A DNA stretch of 64,000 nt from Pedobacter sp. FW305-3-2-15-E-R2A2 (GTDB lineage: Bacteria > Bacteroidota > Bacteroidia > Sphingobacteriales > Sphingobacteriaceae), in NCBI RefSeq assembly GCF_038446955.1, contig NZ_CP151803.1:7316001-7380000 (forward strand), written 5' to 3'. Position numbers and translations under genes: made by a program. Positions 18,113 to 27,991 of the stretch are shown piece by piece (position 1 is the first letter of the stretch; each line of letters begins with the position of its first letter). Below the pieces are notes generated by a model that was given only the letters and a program-made list of their open reading frames with translations, ran no database searches and was not told where the DNA came from.

Positions 18113-18760
18113 ATGAAAAAATTATTCATTATAGGATTGGGTCTGACCTTGAGTAGTATGGCCTTCCAGTCAAAAGCACAAACGTCACAATCTGCCGCAA
18201 ACGATCAAATGAGATTCGGTATTAAGGCAGGGGCAAATTTAATGAACATGGGAAAGATCTCTATAGGGGATCAGAGTTATTCCACAGATTCTAAAGTTGG
18301 ATTCCAGGCCGGTGTTTATGCGGATCTGCCTTTAGGTGGTGGTTTTGCTTTCCTTCCGGAGGTGATTTATTCCCAAAAAGGAGGTAAAGTGAAAGAAACT
18401 TTTGGAAATACGACCTCTGAATTTGATTCCAAGGTTGGATATCTGGATGTACCAATTTTGGTTGGATACAGACCTACTCCCGAACTAACGGTTTTTGTTG
18501 GTCCTCAGGCATCGTTCTTACTTTCCCAGGAATCGTCATTTAAAGTGAATGGCGAACAGGTAGGAGATAGCTTTACCAATAAAAAAGATTATAAAAAATC
18601 CATCGCCGGTGGTGTAGTAGGCTTAGGTTATGCCATTACGCCTAACATCAACGTGAATGGAAGATATACAATGGACTTCCAGAAAACATTTAATGACGAC
18701 ATCAATCAGGATAAACTGAAAAATAAAGGCTTTGCCTTGTCATTAGGCTATACTTTTTAA
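18113..18760 (+). CDS. PorT-like outer-membrane beta-barrel protein (second copy)
   Basis: Paralogue of the preceding barrel: signal peptide MKKLFIIGLGLTLSSMAF..SKAQ, then the same pattern (RFGIKAGANLMNMG, FLPEVIYSQKGGK, YLDVPILVGYRP, FVGPQASFLLS) and the C-terminal phenylalanine of barrels (LSLGYTF). The start was moved to the ATG at 18113, because the 19 codons upstream lack signal character. It has its own terminator, so it is a tandem duplicate rather than an operon partner. Confidence 0.85.
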   Translation: MKKLFIIGLGLTLSSMAFQSKAQTSQSAANDQMRFGIKAGANLMNMGKISIGDQSYSTDSKVGFQAGVYADLPLGGGFAFLPEVIYSQKGGKVKETFGNTTSEFDSKVGYLDVPILVGYRPTPELTVFVGPQASFLLSQESSFKVNGEQVGDSFTNKKDYKKSIAGGVVGLGYAITPNINVNGRYTMDFQKTFNDDINQDKLKNKGFALSLGYTF

Positions 18761-18783
18761 TTCCATTTACCTATGGAAAGCAG

Positions 18784-18817
18784 ATCCCGGTACCTTCAAA
18801 AGGGCCGGGATTCTTTT
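18784..18817 (+). terminator. Intrinsic terminator
   Basis: Stem ATCCCGG (18784-18790)/CCGGGAT (18805-18811) followed by TCTTTTTT. Confidence 0.75.
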
Positions 18818-18910
18818 TTAAACTTTATTTCTCCCCGCTTTTGTTACATCAGCCCTCCTTTTATCTAAATGCTTTTTGTTTAACTTTGAGATTTAACCGA
18901 TTACACCCCA

Positions 18911-20614
18911 ATGAGATTTAAGCATCCGATAGCCCTTCTTCTTTTGTTCAGCGGACTGTCGTCAGTTCAGGCACAGAAAAAAACGTACTTAGAAACTCTG
19001 GCGAGCCCCAACCAATGGGTAGACTCCGTCTTTAAAAAACTAAATAAGCGTCAGAAGATCGCGCAAATGTTTTTCGTAAGGGCACATACCGATATGGGTA
19101 AAGTCTATGAAGATTCCATAGGAAGAGTGATTAAAAAAGAAAAGATTGGCGGACTGGTCTTCTTTCAGGGTGGTCCCGGCAGACAAGCAGTATTGACCAA
19201 TCAATATCAATCGCTCGCAAGGGTTCCTTTACTCATCACCTCAGATGGGGAATGGGGTTTGGGAATGCGTTTGGATAGTACAGTTTCCTACCCTTACCAG
19301 ATGGCATTAGGAGCTGTTCAGGATAAAGAACTGATCTATAAGATGGGATTGGAAGTCGCGAAAGACTACAAACGGATAGGGATGCACATGAATCTTGCCC
19401 CGGATGTGGACGTCAACAACAATTCAAAAAATCCAGTGATCAATTTCAGGTCATTTGGTGAGAATAAATATAACGTAACCGCCAAAGCATCAGCTTATAT
19501 GAAGGGAATGCAGGACGGTGGTCTTTTGGTGAGTTTAAAGCATTTTCCGGGCCATGGAGATACCGATGTAGACTCCCATTATGACCTTCCAAAATTGCCC
19601 TTTACCAAAGCACGTTTGGATAGCCTTGAGATTTATCCTTTCAGAGAGCTCATTAAAGAAGGTGCCGCGGGGGTCATGATTGCACACATGAATATTCCGG
19701 CATTGGACAACACACCCAATATGCCTTCTACCTTATCTAAACCAATTGTCACCGGAATTCTAAAAGAAGAACTGGGCTTTAAAGGCATTATCATTTCCGA
19801 TGCGATGGGAATGAAAGGTGTAGTAAAATACTTTAAAGATGGCGAAGCCGATGTGATGGGCATCATTGCGGGGAATGATATTTTAGAGCTTTCAGAAAAT
19901 AGTGCCCGAGCCATTAAGCTGGTTCGTAAAGCCGTAAAATCAGGAAGGATCAGCATGGACCGGATAGATGAGAGCGTAAAGAAGATCCTTACTGCAAAAT
20001 ACTGGGCTGGACTAAATGTAAAAGATACCATCAATGAACATCAGGTTCTTGCTGAAGTCAACAGAGCGGAGAGTTTAGCCTTATTGCAGCAACTGGCAGA
20101 TGCATCTATGACGGTTTTGAGAGGTAAGCAATACTTAAAAACACTATCTGCAGAAAAAAGAACGATCATTATCAGTATTGGTACTCCTAACATCACGACT
20201 TTCCAAAAAGACCTGGGCAGTTATTATAAGAATTCAGTTTTTTATACCCTGGATAAAGATGCCAATGCGAATTCGATTGCAAAAGTGCTAAGGGAGATTG
20301 CTGGTTTCGATCAGGTAATTGTGGGGATTCATGACATGAGAAATCGTCCCGGAAACGGAATGGTGCTGAGTGCAGATTTAAAAATGTTCATTAAGGATAT
20401 GTCTGATAAAAATGCCGTGTTTGCATTGTTTGCCAATCCTTATAACATTAGCGCCTTAACAGGGCTGGAAAATAGTAAAGGGCTGATTGTAGCCTATCAG
20501 AAAGAAGATTTTATGCAGCGTGCAGCATCTTCGGTGATTAAAAACCAATTCGTTCCTACCGGGAAATTGCCGGTAACCGTAAATGCGGCCTTTAAATACG
20601 GCGACGGGGAATAA
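18911..20614 (+). CDS. Glycoside hydrolase family 3, beta-N-acetylhexosaminidase type
   Basis: Exported 567-residue enzyme (signal peptide ending SVQAQ). The NagZ-type catalytic loop is clear: KHFPGHGDTDVDSH at 210-223, with the His/Asp pair that replaces the usual acid-base glutamate in this branch. The nucleophile aspartate is in IIISDAMGM (around residue 300). Probable role: trimming N-acetylglucosamine from peptidoglycan or chitin fragments in the periplasm. Many Bacteroidota homologues carry a fused C-terminal beta-lactamase-like domain; this one ends after the GH3 alpha/beta domain, so it is the short form. Confidence 0.88.
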   Translation: MRFKHPIALLLLFSGLSSVQAQKKTYLETLASPNQWVDSVFKKLNKRQKIAQMFFVRAHTDMGKVYEDSIGRVIKKEKIGGLVFFQGGPGRQAVLTNQYQSLARVPLLITSDGEWGLGMRLDSTVSYPYQMALGAVQDKELIYKMGLEVAKDYKRIGMHMNLAPDVDVNNNSKNPVINFRSFGENKYNVTAKASAYMKGMQDGGLLVSLKHFPGHGDTDVDSHYDLPKLPFTKARLDSLEIYPFRELIKEGAAGVMIAHMNIPALDNTPNMPSTLSKPIVTGILKEELGFKGIIISDAMGMKGVVKYFKDGEADVMGIIAGNDILELSENSARAIKLVRKAVKSGRISMDRIDESVKKILTAKYWAGLNVKDTINEHQVLAEVNRAESLALLQQLADASMTVLRGKQYLKTLSAEKRTIIISIGTPNITTFQKDLGSYYKNSVFYTLDKDANANSIAKVLREIAGFDQVIVGIHDMRNRPGNGMVLSADLKMFIKDMSDKNAVFALFANPYNISALTGLENSKGLIVAYQKEDFMQRAASSVIKNQFVPTGKLPVTVNAAFKYGDGE

Positions 20615-20618
20615 AAAA

Positions 20619-20657
20619 ATCCTGCAGATGTAATCTATAAGGTCACATCTGCAGGAT
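20619..20657. terminator. Hairpin terminator between convergent genes
   Basis: 13-bp stem ATCCTGCAGATGT (20619-20631)/ACATCTGCAGGAT (20645-20657), preceded by A7. Read leftward for the thioredoxin gene it is followed by U7. Confidence 0.7.
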
Positions 20658-20671
20658 GATCTTCAAAATAT

Positions 20672-21175
20672 TTATTTATTATTTTCAGGCTTTAGTGCTG
20701 CAACATTCCAGTTTTTAAGGAATTCAGTTACTTTTTTAACACTATGTCCCTTACCTTCTTCAAGATAAGCTGAGTTTTGCGTGTGTAATAGTTTTCCGTC
20801 TCCATCAAGGATCAGGAATACCGGAAAACCAAAGCGTCCCGGGTAGTTTAATTTTGCCAGTACCGCTTCATTTTTATTCTCTTTACTGTAATTCACCAAT
20901 ACCGTTTCGTAATTGTCATTAAGCACCGCTTTAAGTTCGGGAGTGCTGTCTACCAGATTATGGAAAGCAATACACCAGGAACACCAGTTGCCGCCTACCT
21001 GTATAAATACATGTTTACCTTCTTTTTTTGCCTTGGATACAGCAGCGTCGATATCTGCCTGGGCATTCGCAGAAGGATTGTAAATCTTTACGGCTTCTTT
21101 TGCCGCCTGAGCAAAGCCACTCGTCGAAATGGCCACAAAGGCAAAAAGTATTAAAGCTATTCTTTTCATTGTCAT
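20672..21175 (-). CDS. Periplasmic thioredoxin-family protein
   Basis: A 167-residue protein with a signal peptide (MKRIALILFAFVAISTSGFAQ). Motif WCSWC at residues 64-68 in a DUF255/Thioredoxin_7-like domain (HVFIQVGGNWCSWC), and a GRFGFPVFLILDGDGK strand containing the cis-proline. The ATG two codons in (21169) is an equally good start. Likely a thiol reductase; partner unknown. Confidence 0.85.
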   Translation of the reverse strand: MTMKRIALILFAFVAISTSGFAQAAKEAVKIYNPSANAQADIDAAVSKAKKEGKHVFIQVGGNWCSWCIAFHNLVDSTPELKAVLNDNYETVLVNYSKENKNEAVLAKLNYPGRFGFPVFLILDGDGKLLHTQNSAYLEEGKGHSVKKVTEFLKNWNVAALKPENNK

Positions 21176-21398
21176 TTGTTTTATTGTTTACTAGCGGCTC
21201 TTTCTGCTTCAGGTAATTTAGGATTGATTTTCATCATATGAAAAGCTAGACCATAATCCCCACAGCTCTAAATCATAGCGCTAAAATCAAAAGTAAGAAA
21301 CTATTCAGATCTTTATGTGATCAGATTATAAAATTGTCTACTAATTAAGTCGTCTACTATTTTATAAAAACCTCATCAGAATATTTTAGCTTTACCTA

Positions 21399-24300
21399 AT
21401 GCCGCAACAGCCTCTAAAAATATTACAAGCTTCCGCAGGATCCGGTAAAACATTCAGTCTTACAGCACATTATTTGACCTTGCTCTTGTCTGGAGAAACC
21501 AAGTACAGGGAAATTCTTGCCGTAACTTTCACCAATAAGGCGACCGAAGAGATGAAAACCAGGATCATGGAGGTGCTTAAAGGCTTCGCATTAGGGCAGG
21601 AAGAGGTAGAAGATTACAGAACTTTAGTCCTAAAAGCACATCCTGATTTAAACAAAACCCTTTTACAGGAAAAATCAGAAAGGATTTATAAAAAAATATT
21701 ACACGATTACAGCCGTTTTTCTGTCAGCACCATCGATGGATTTGTACAAAAGGTCATCAGGGGTTTTGCCTTTGAACTTGGTTTAGACTCCGGTTATGCA
21801 CTGGAAATGAACTTTGAAAAAGTAAAAAATGAACTTGCCGATAAACTTGATGAGCAGATGGACAGCAATCCCAACCTGCTCCAGTGGATCATTGACCTGG
21901 CCATGGACAGAATCAGCAACAACATCAGCTGGAATTACAGAAATGAGCTGATTGACCTTGCCGGAGAAATATTTAAAGAGCGATACCAGCCTTTCGACAA
22001 TGCAATTCAGGAGCTCATTGAGCACAATGACTTGAATGTCATGTTTGGGGAGTACAGCAAATCTACCCGGCAGCAGATTACCTTATTTGAAAGTGACCTC
22101 AAAGAGAAAGCTTTACAAGCCAGGAACCTATTTGAATCGGCCAATATCAATACTGATCAGCTGAAAGGGAAATCACGCTCCCCATTGCTTTCCATTTCAA
22201 AAATTGCAGATGGTGATTTTTCAAAAATTGAAAGTATAGCAAAGCTGATCAATGAGCCGGAGGAATGGTTTAAAGCAGGATCAGACGATTCCTTATATTC
22301 CAGCCTCAACCCATTACTCGATCAATTATATCAACGTTATATTTCCGGTTTACCGGAGTATATCCTGGCCCAAGCCTTTAATAAAAACTTATACTACCTG
22401 CGTTTGATGCAGGAAATGGCCGTTTTACTGAAAACCTATAGACAGGAAAGTGGAAACCTGCTGATCAGTGATGCTCAGAATCTCCTGAAAGGAATTACAG
22501 GTGAGGATGATGATAACCCTGCTTTTATCTGGGAAAAAACAGGAAGCCGGTATCGCCATTTTCTGTTTGATGAATTTCAGGATACCTCCTCCAATCAATG
22601 GGGAAACTTCAAACCCCTGTTAAAAAATGCCATGGCGGAGGCCAATGGTAAACTGATCGATCATTTGATCGTAGGTGATGTAAAACAGTCCATCTATCGC
22701 TGGCGTAATGGCGATTGGAATATCCTTCACCAACAGGCGAAAAAAGACATTGGCGAAAGTTATGTAACCTCCGCAAACCTCGAAGAAAACTATAGAAGTA
22801 CGGAAAATATCATTCTGTTTAACAATATGCTCTTTAAGGCGCTGCCGATATTGATGCAAGGGAGGTTGAATGACACCATAGAAGAGCAATCGGCCAATCA
22901 AAAACTTGCCAACTGGTGGGCAGAAAGAGGTCTTGGTCATATCATTACAGATGTATATGCGGAAGTCGCTCAAAAGCTCACCCCAAAAACGGCTTCCGGA
23001 GGAAGTATCGACTTTTCGGTTTTGAAAACTGATGCAGATGGCGCAAGCCTGGGCAGAACCGGTTTTAAGCCGGAAGCTTTAAGAAGAATGGTGGCTACGC
23101 TAACCCGCCTCATCGTAGAAGAACAGCGGTATAAAGCAGGTGATGCCTGCGTATTGGTGCGTTCGAACTCAGAAGCAATCGCCGTAGTGGACGCATTGAT
23201 GGAGAACAACATCAACGTGATTTCAGGTGAGGCTTTACTGATTGAAAATAATACAGCAGTAAAAATTCTAATCAATACCCTGATGGTAATGGCCGGGCTT
23301 CCAAATAATACCGCCTTATATAAGGCCAATTGTATCAGCCTGTATGCACAGCTAAAAGCAGAAAAAGTACAGCCAGAACAATTGTTTAACCTGAAAATTA
23401 AAGGACTGGAAGAGCTGTCTGATATTTTACCGCCGGAGCTCTGTGAAAACTGGAAAAGCTGGATGCAGCAACCATTGCCTGAATTGTTAGAAAAGCTGAT
23501 CCGTGCTTATGGATTAAGCCGGCCAAATCATGCCGCTCATATGCCGTATTTATTCGCTTTGAGGGACCTCGCCGGGAATTTTGCCCGACAGGGAGAAAAA
23601 GGAATTACCTCCTTTCTTACTTATTGGGAAGAAGAAGGACGCAGGAAAACACTGCCTTCTTCAGAAAATACAGATGCTGTGCAGGTGATTACCATCCATA
23701 AATCTAAAGGACTTGCCTTTAAAGTGGTCATGGTGCCTTTCTGTAACTGGGAAATTAACGGTAAGCCCAACAGCATCTTTTGGGTGCCTACAGAAAATAC
23801 ACCTTACCACCAGTTGCAGAGTATTCCTTTGAAATACAATAAGGAACTGGGACAATCGGCTGTGGCAATTCCTTATTATGAGGAATTATTGTACAACAAT
23901 ATGGATGCGCTAAACATGTTATATGTGGCTACCACGAGGACAAAAGAATATTTGTACATTACCTGTCTTGGCAAAAAAACAGATACCATTAGCACCATTG
24001 GCGATCTGATGGCCATGACCTTGCAAGAAGAGTTAAATGAGGAAGGAGCCTTTATCGTGGATGAACCGGTCGTTAAAAAAACAATTTCATCAGCTTCCAA
24101 AGAAGAACGCCCAGCATTGATCAACTTGCTGGAATATCCTACCTCGGGGCGCCTCAGCGAGGTGTTCAATAATAAACTCAAGAGGAGAGAGCTGGAAATG
24201 CTAACCGGCACCAATGCGGGAAGAGAGGGAAGCATTTTACATGAAGTATTGGCCCTTTCGGCGAATGCAGCAGAAGTGGACGAAGTCCTGAATACCATGC

Positions 24301-24638
24301 TGAATGAAGGTGTTTTTAAAGCCGAAGAACGTCCGGCATTGAGAAAGCAGGCTATCAATGTTTTGGAACATAAAGACTTGCAGGCCTTACTCGGAACAAG
24401 CAAAGAAACGATTAATGAAAAAAGTATTATAGACATCCGCGGAAAGATGTACCGTCCGGATAAAGTCCTGATCTCAGGAAAGGAGGTCGTGGTGATCGAT
24501 TATAAGTTTACCCTTAAAGAAAGCGATGCCCATATCAAACAGGTCTATGGTTATCGGGATTTGTTGCTCGCCATGGGCTATCAGAAAGTACAAACCTATC
24601 TGTTTTATGCGCATAGTGCAGAACTAAAATTAGTGTAA
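21399..24638 (+). CDS. UvrD/RecB-type helicase-nuclease, AddA-like
   Basis: A 1079-residue superfamily I helicase. Walker A is ASAGSGKTF at residues 11-19, motif II is DEFQDTS, motif III is GDVKQSIYRWRNGD, motif V is VQVITIHKSKGLAF, and motif VI is YVATTRTKEYLYI. The C-terminus bears a RecB-like PD-(D/E)XK nuclease (EGSILHEVLA, then VVVIDYKF). This is the AddA/RecB arrangement, for processing double-strand breaks before RecA loading. The next gene, 2 bp downstream, encodes the AddB-like partner. Confidence 0.9.
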   Translation: MPQQPLKILQASAGSGKTFSLTAHYLTLLLSGETKYREILAVTFTNKATEEMKTRIMEVLKGFALGQEEVEDYRTLVLKAHPDLNKTLLQEKSERIYKKILHDYSRFSVSTIDGFVQKVIRGFAFELGLDSGYALEMNFEKVKNELADKLDEQMDSNPNLLQWIIDLAMDRISNNISWNYRNELIDLAGEIFKERYQPFDNAIQELIEHNDLNVMFGEYSKSTRQQITLFESDLKEKALQARNLFESANINTDQLKGKSRSPLLSISKIADGDFSKIESIAKLINEPEEWFKAGSDDSLYSSLNPLLDQLYQRYISGLPEYILAQAFNKNLYYLRLMQEMAVLLKTYRQESGNLLISDAQNLLKGITGEDDDNPAFIWEKTGSRYRHFLFDEFQDTSSNQWGNFKPLLKNAMAEANGKLIDHLIVGDVKQSIYRWRNGDWNILHQQAKKDIGESYVTSANLEENYRSTENIILFNNMLFKALPILMQGRLNDTIEEQSANQKLANWWAERGLGHIITDVYAEVAQKLTPKTASGGSIDFSVLKTDADGASLGRTGFKPEALRRMVATLTRLIVEEQRYKAGDACVLVRSNSEAIAVVDALMENNINVISGEALLIENNTAVKILINTLMVMAGLPNNTALYKANCISLYAQLKAEKVQPEQLFNLKIKGLEELSDILPPELCENWKSWMQQPLPELLEKLIRAYGLSRPNHAAHMPYLFALRDLAGNFARQGEKGITSFLTYWEEEGRRKTLPSSENTDAVQVITIHKSKGLAFKVVMVPFCNWEINGKPNSIFWVPTENTPYHQLQSIPLKYNKELGQSAVAIPYYEELLYNNMDALNMLYVATTRTKEYLYITCLGKKTDTISTIGDLMAMTLQEELNEEGAFIVDEPVVKKTISSASKEERPALINLLEYPTSGRLSEVFNNKLKRRELEMLTGTNAGREGSILHEVLALSANAAEVDEVLNTMLNEGVFKAEERPALRKQAINVLEHKDLQALLGTSKETINEKSIIDIRGKMYRPDKVLISGKEVVVIDYKFTLKESDAHIKQVYGYRDLLLAMGYQKVQTYLFYAHSAELKLV

Positions 24639-24640
24639 AG

Positions 24641-27553
24641 ATGAGTGCATTTTTAAAAGAAGTAGCAGAAGATTTGGTAGCGCGCCTTGGCGGAGATCTG
24701 CATCATGCTGCGGTGGTTTTTAACAATAAACGCCCCGTCCCTTACCTACAGAATCATCTCGCAGATACCATTGGGAAGCCTTTTTGGAGCCCCTCATTTT
24801 TCACCATTCAGGAGTTTTTTGCCCTTTCTACCCATTTACAGGTTGCAGATGGATTCACCCAGTTTTTCACCTTGCTGCAGCAATACAATAAATTGCTGGC
24901 AGAGGAGGGAGGAAAAGCGCTGAATCCGGATGTCTTTTATCCCATTGCCAGGATCATTCTGAGTGATTTTTCGCAAATTGACAACGACCTTGTTAATGCA
25001 GATCAGCTGTTTCAGGAACTGGAAGATATTGCCGTGATCGAAAAGGAATTTCAGCACCTGACCTCCGAACAACAACAGTTTTTAGAGCAGTTCTGGTCTT
25101 CTTTCTCCTCAGGGAAACAGCAGAACCATCAGGAACAATTTATTCGAATGTGGCGGCGTATGCCAAAGTTGTACCGTAATTTTCATCATGCTTTAAGAGA
25201 AAAGGGTTATACAACTATGGCCTATATTTATCGCCAGCTGGCGGAAGGAAATGCAGACCGGCCAACCTTTATCAACGATTTCAGTGAAGGAAAACTGGTC
25301 TTTGCAGGTTTCAATGCATTAAGTAATGCCGAAGCGGTCATCTTTAAGCGATGGAATAAAGATGAAAAAGCTTTATTCTACTTTGATGCGGACAATTATT
25401 ACCTCCAGGATGAAACCCAGGAAGCCGGATTGTTCCTGAGAAAAAATATTCAAAAGCTAGGTCTTCCAAATGCGTTGGGTGCGGGCAAAGACCTGATCAG
25501 AAGCCATCAGAAAGAAATTAACGTCTATAAAACACAAGGACAAACTGCACAGGCAAAAATCCTTCAACAGGAACTGCTGCAGGACTATCCTTTATTGGAG
25601 GCGGCAGACAATGCGGGAAAAATTGCATTGATTCTTGCCGACGAAAGTTTATTACTTCCCGTATTACAGACCATCCCTACACAGTATCAGCATGCAGACG
25701 GCATTTCTAACATTGACCTCAATGTTACGATGGGGTACCCCTTACTGGCAACCTCTATTTTTGGCCTGGCGGATCTTTGGCTGAGTATTCAGGCGCAGCT
25801 GATCGAAGGTAAAAAGGATACGGTATATTATAGAGATGTAGAAGCCTTTCTATCGCACCCGTTAACAGGGGTGTCTGCCGAACAAAGAGACCTGGTGCAG
25901 CAGGAAATTTTAAAAGAACAATTGATAGAAGTTCCTGTGCTCACCTTGCATGGCGATGAATTGTCTACTTTGTTTTTTACAAAAGTGCATAAGGGCTTAG
26001 CAGCGATAAATAACCTGCAAAAGGTATTCAGGTTGATCCTGGAGCGCCAATTGGAAGATAAAACTTTAAAACAAACCGAGGCCGATTTGTTTGCTGCTAC
26101 TTTAAAAGAGTTAAACCGCTTGCACGATACGCTGGAAGATTACGCTGCCCAGCTGCCCCTTTCTTTTGTGCTTTCGCTCATGCAAAAAGCAGTGCAGGGC
26201 ATTGCAGTCCCTTTAAGTGGAGAGCCTTTACAGGGTGTGCAGGTCATGGGATTATTGGAAAGCAGGAGCCTGGATTTCGAACACGTATATGTGCTTGGGG
26301 TAAATGAAGGAATTCTGCCGCAGGTAAATGTTTCACCAAGCTTTATTCCCGATAGCATCCGAAGGGCTTATGGATTACCGGTAATTGAAAATCAGGATGC
26401 CATTTCTGCCTATATGTTTTACCGTTTATTGCAGCGCTCCAAGAAAGTAAGCCTGGTTTATAACGGACAGGGAGACGATAATAATACCGGAGAACCAAGT
26501 CGTTTCCTCCGTCAGCTGGAGTTTGAAAGTGGTTATACCTTTAAATATTTTGACCAGTCGCAATCCGTTGCCATTGAGTATAAAGTAAATGTTGACATTA
26601 AAAAGGAAGGAGAAGTCCTCCGAAGATTAAACCTCTATCTGGATGGACAGGAAGGCCCTTCGGCTAAGCTCTCTGCCACCAGACTCACGACTTACCTGAA
26701 CTGTCCGGTACAGTTTTTTTATAAATACATTGCTAAAGTAGAGGAGCCGGAAGAGCTGGCAGAAAATCTCGAAGCCAATAGTATCGGTTCCACCCTCCAC
26801 CTTGTGCTGGAGCGCTTTTATCAGAAACTTCAGGCGGAAAGCCCATACATCACCAAAGAAAGAATCATAGAGAACCGAAAAAATCTTGACGAATTGTGTA
26901 AACGGGCATTTGCTTTTGTAATGTTCAAAGAGGAAGAAAAGATTCTTGAGCACAACGGAATGCAGCAGGTCATGCTGGCCATCGTTGCAGAATACGCGAA
27001 TGTCATCCTCGATCATGATGAAAATCAAGCTCCTTTTACCTTGGTAGAACTGGAAAATGATGAAGATTATGTGATTCCTTTCCCAATTAAGGTGAAAGGA
27101 GAGGAGCGGTCATTAACCTTGTTTGGAATCATCGACCGTGTTGATCAGCGCAATGGCGTAACCAGAATTGTCGACTATAAGACCGGAAGGGATGAAATCG
27201 GCTTCTCTTCCATCGAAGAACTCTTTGACAGCGAAAGTAATAAACAGAATAAAGCGCTGGTCCAGACCTTGTTCTATACTTACGTTTATGAGCAGGCAAA
27301 GGGAATTACCGGCGTGGAACCCAACCTTTATATCATTCGTAAAATGCGCGAAGAAGGAACTTTGTTCTATTTGAAGGAAAACAGGAAAAGAGTACTTTTA
27401 CAGGCAGAACAGCTGGATGAAATGAAGGAGAGTTTCAAAACCCTGTTACAGCAAAAACTGGAAGAGTTATTCAATCCTGATGTTCCCTTTACCCACACAA
27501 CGATAGCTGATAATTGCATGTATTGTCCTTATCTGACCCTTTGCGGAAAATAA
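24641..27553 (+). CDS. PD-(D/E)XK nuclease with inactivated helicase domain, AddB-like
   Basis: A 970-residue partner of the upstream helicase. The C-terminal nuclease shows GIIDRVDQ...IVDYKTG (Asp and Lys of PD-(D/E)XK). Cysteines in NCPVQFFYKYI and the terminal CMYCPYLTLC (C-x2-C-x5-C) give the four ligands of the iron-sulfur cluster known in AddB. The N-terminal half lacks a convincing Walker A, as usual for AddB. Together with the previous gene it forms the AddAB-type break-repair complex. Confidence 0.87.
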   Translation: MSAFLKEVAEDLVARLGGDLHHAAVVFNNKRPVPYLQNHLADTIGKPFWSPSFFTIQEFFALSTHLQVADGFTQFFTLLQQYNKLLAEEGGKALNPDVFYPIARIILSDFSQIDNDLVNADQLFQELEDIAVIEKEFQHLTSEQQQFLEQFWSSFSSGKQQNHQEQFIRMWRRMPKLYRNFHHALREKGYTTMAYIYRQLAEGNADRPTFINDFSEGKLVFAGFNALSNAEAVIFKRWNKDEKALFYFDADNYYLQDETQEAGLFLRKNIQKLGLPNALGAGKDLIRSHQKEINVYKTQGQTAQAKILQQELLQDYPLLEAADNAGKIALILADESLLLPVLQTIPTQYQHADGISNIDLNVTMGYPLLATSIFGLADLWLSIQAQLIEGKKDTVYYRDVEAFLSHPLTGVSAEQRDLVQQEILKEQLIEVPVLTLHGDELSTLFFTKVHKGLAAINNLQKVFRLILERQLEDKTLKQTEADLFAATLKELNRLHDTLEDYAAQLPLSFVLSLMQKAVQGIAVPLSGEPLQGVQVMGLLESRSLDFEHVYVLGVNEGILPQVNVSPSFIPDSIRRAYGLPVIENQDAISAYMFYRLLQRSKKVSLVYNGQGDDNNTGEPSRFLRQLEFESGYTFKYFDQSQSVAIEYKVNVDIKKEGEVLRRLNLYLDGQEGPSAKLSATRLTTYLNCPVQFFYKYIAKVEEPEELAENLEANSIGSTLHLVLERFYQKLQAESPYITKERIIENRKNLDELCKRAFAFVMFKEEEKILEHNGMQQVMLAIVAEYANVILDHDENQAPFTLVELENDEDYVIPFPIKVKGEERSLTLFGIIDRVDQRNGVTRIVDYKTGRDEIGFSSIEELFDSESNKQNKALVQTLFYTYVYEQAKGITGVEPNLYIIRKMREEGTLFYLKENRKRVLLQAEQLDEMKESFKTLLQQKLEELFNPDVPFTHTTIADNCMYCPYLTLCGK

Positions 27554-27561
27554 TTAAATTG

Positions 27562-27924
27562 ATGCCTATGTTAGTCTCTGCAGTCCCTATTCTTGCCTCA
27601 CTAAATTCAGCGGAAACCATCGCCTTTTATACCGAAAAACTGGACTTCATTTTTCATTCCGAATGGGATGGGTACCTGATTTTTAGTAAAGATGACATCA
27701 CTTTGCACCTCTGGCCAACAACAGATCCGGACATTCCAAAGCATACCGGTTGTTATATCAATGTAAATAAAGTTGAGCAATTATATCAACAATATGAGCC
27801 TCTGGGCGTGATTCACCCCAATGGAAAGTTAGCAGAAATGCCCTGGGGAATGCGTCAGTTCTCGATTTTAGACAACAATGGAAACATCATTCATTTCGGG
27901 GAATCCATAGAAAACAAAGTGTAA
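27562..27924 (+). CDS. VOC/glyoxalase-bleomycin-resistance family protein
   Basis: A 120-residue single-domain VOC protein: SAVPILASLNSAETIAFYTEKLDF at the start and the paired FSILDNNGNIIHFGE ending are the family pattern. The start is set at ATG 27562, just after the AddB-like stop; ATG 27568 is possible. Members bind metal and bleomycin-like drugs or open small rings; the specific role is unknown. Confidence 0.8.
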   Translation: MPMLVSAVPILASLNSAETIAFYTEKLDFIFHSEWDGYLIFSKDDITLHLWPTTDPDIPKHTGCYINVNKVEQLYQQYEPLGVIHPNGKLAEMPWGMRQFSILDNNGNIIHFGESIENKV

Positions 27925-27991
27925 TTAAAACACTACTTTATAATTAAGTTACAATAGTTATATTTGCCCACAGTTAATATTTGAATATACA

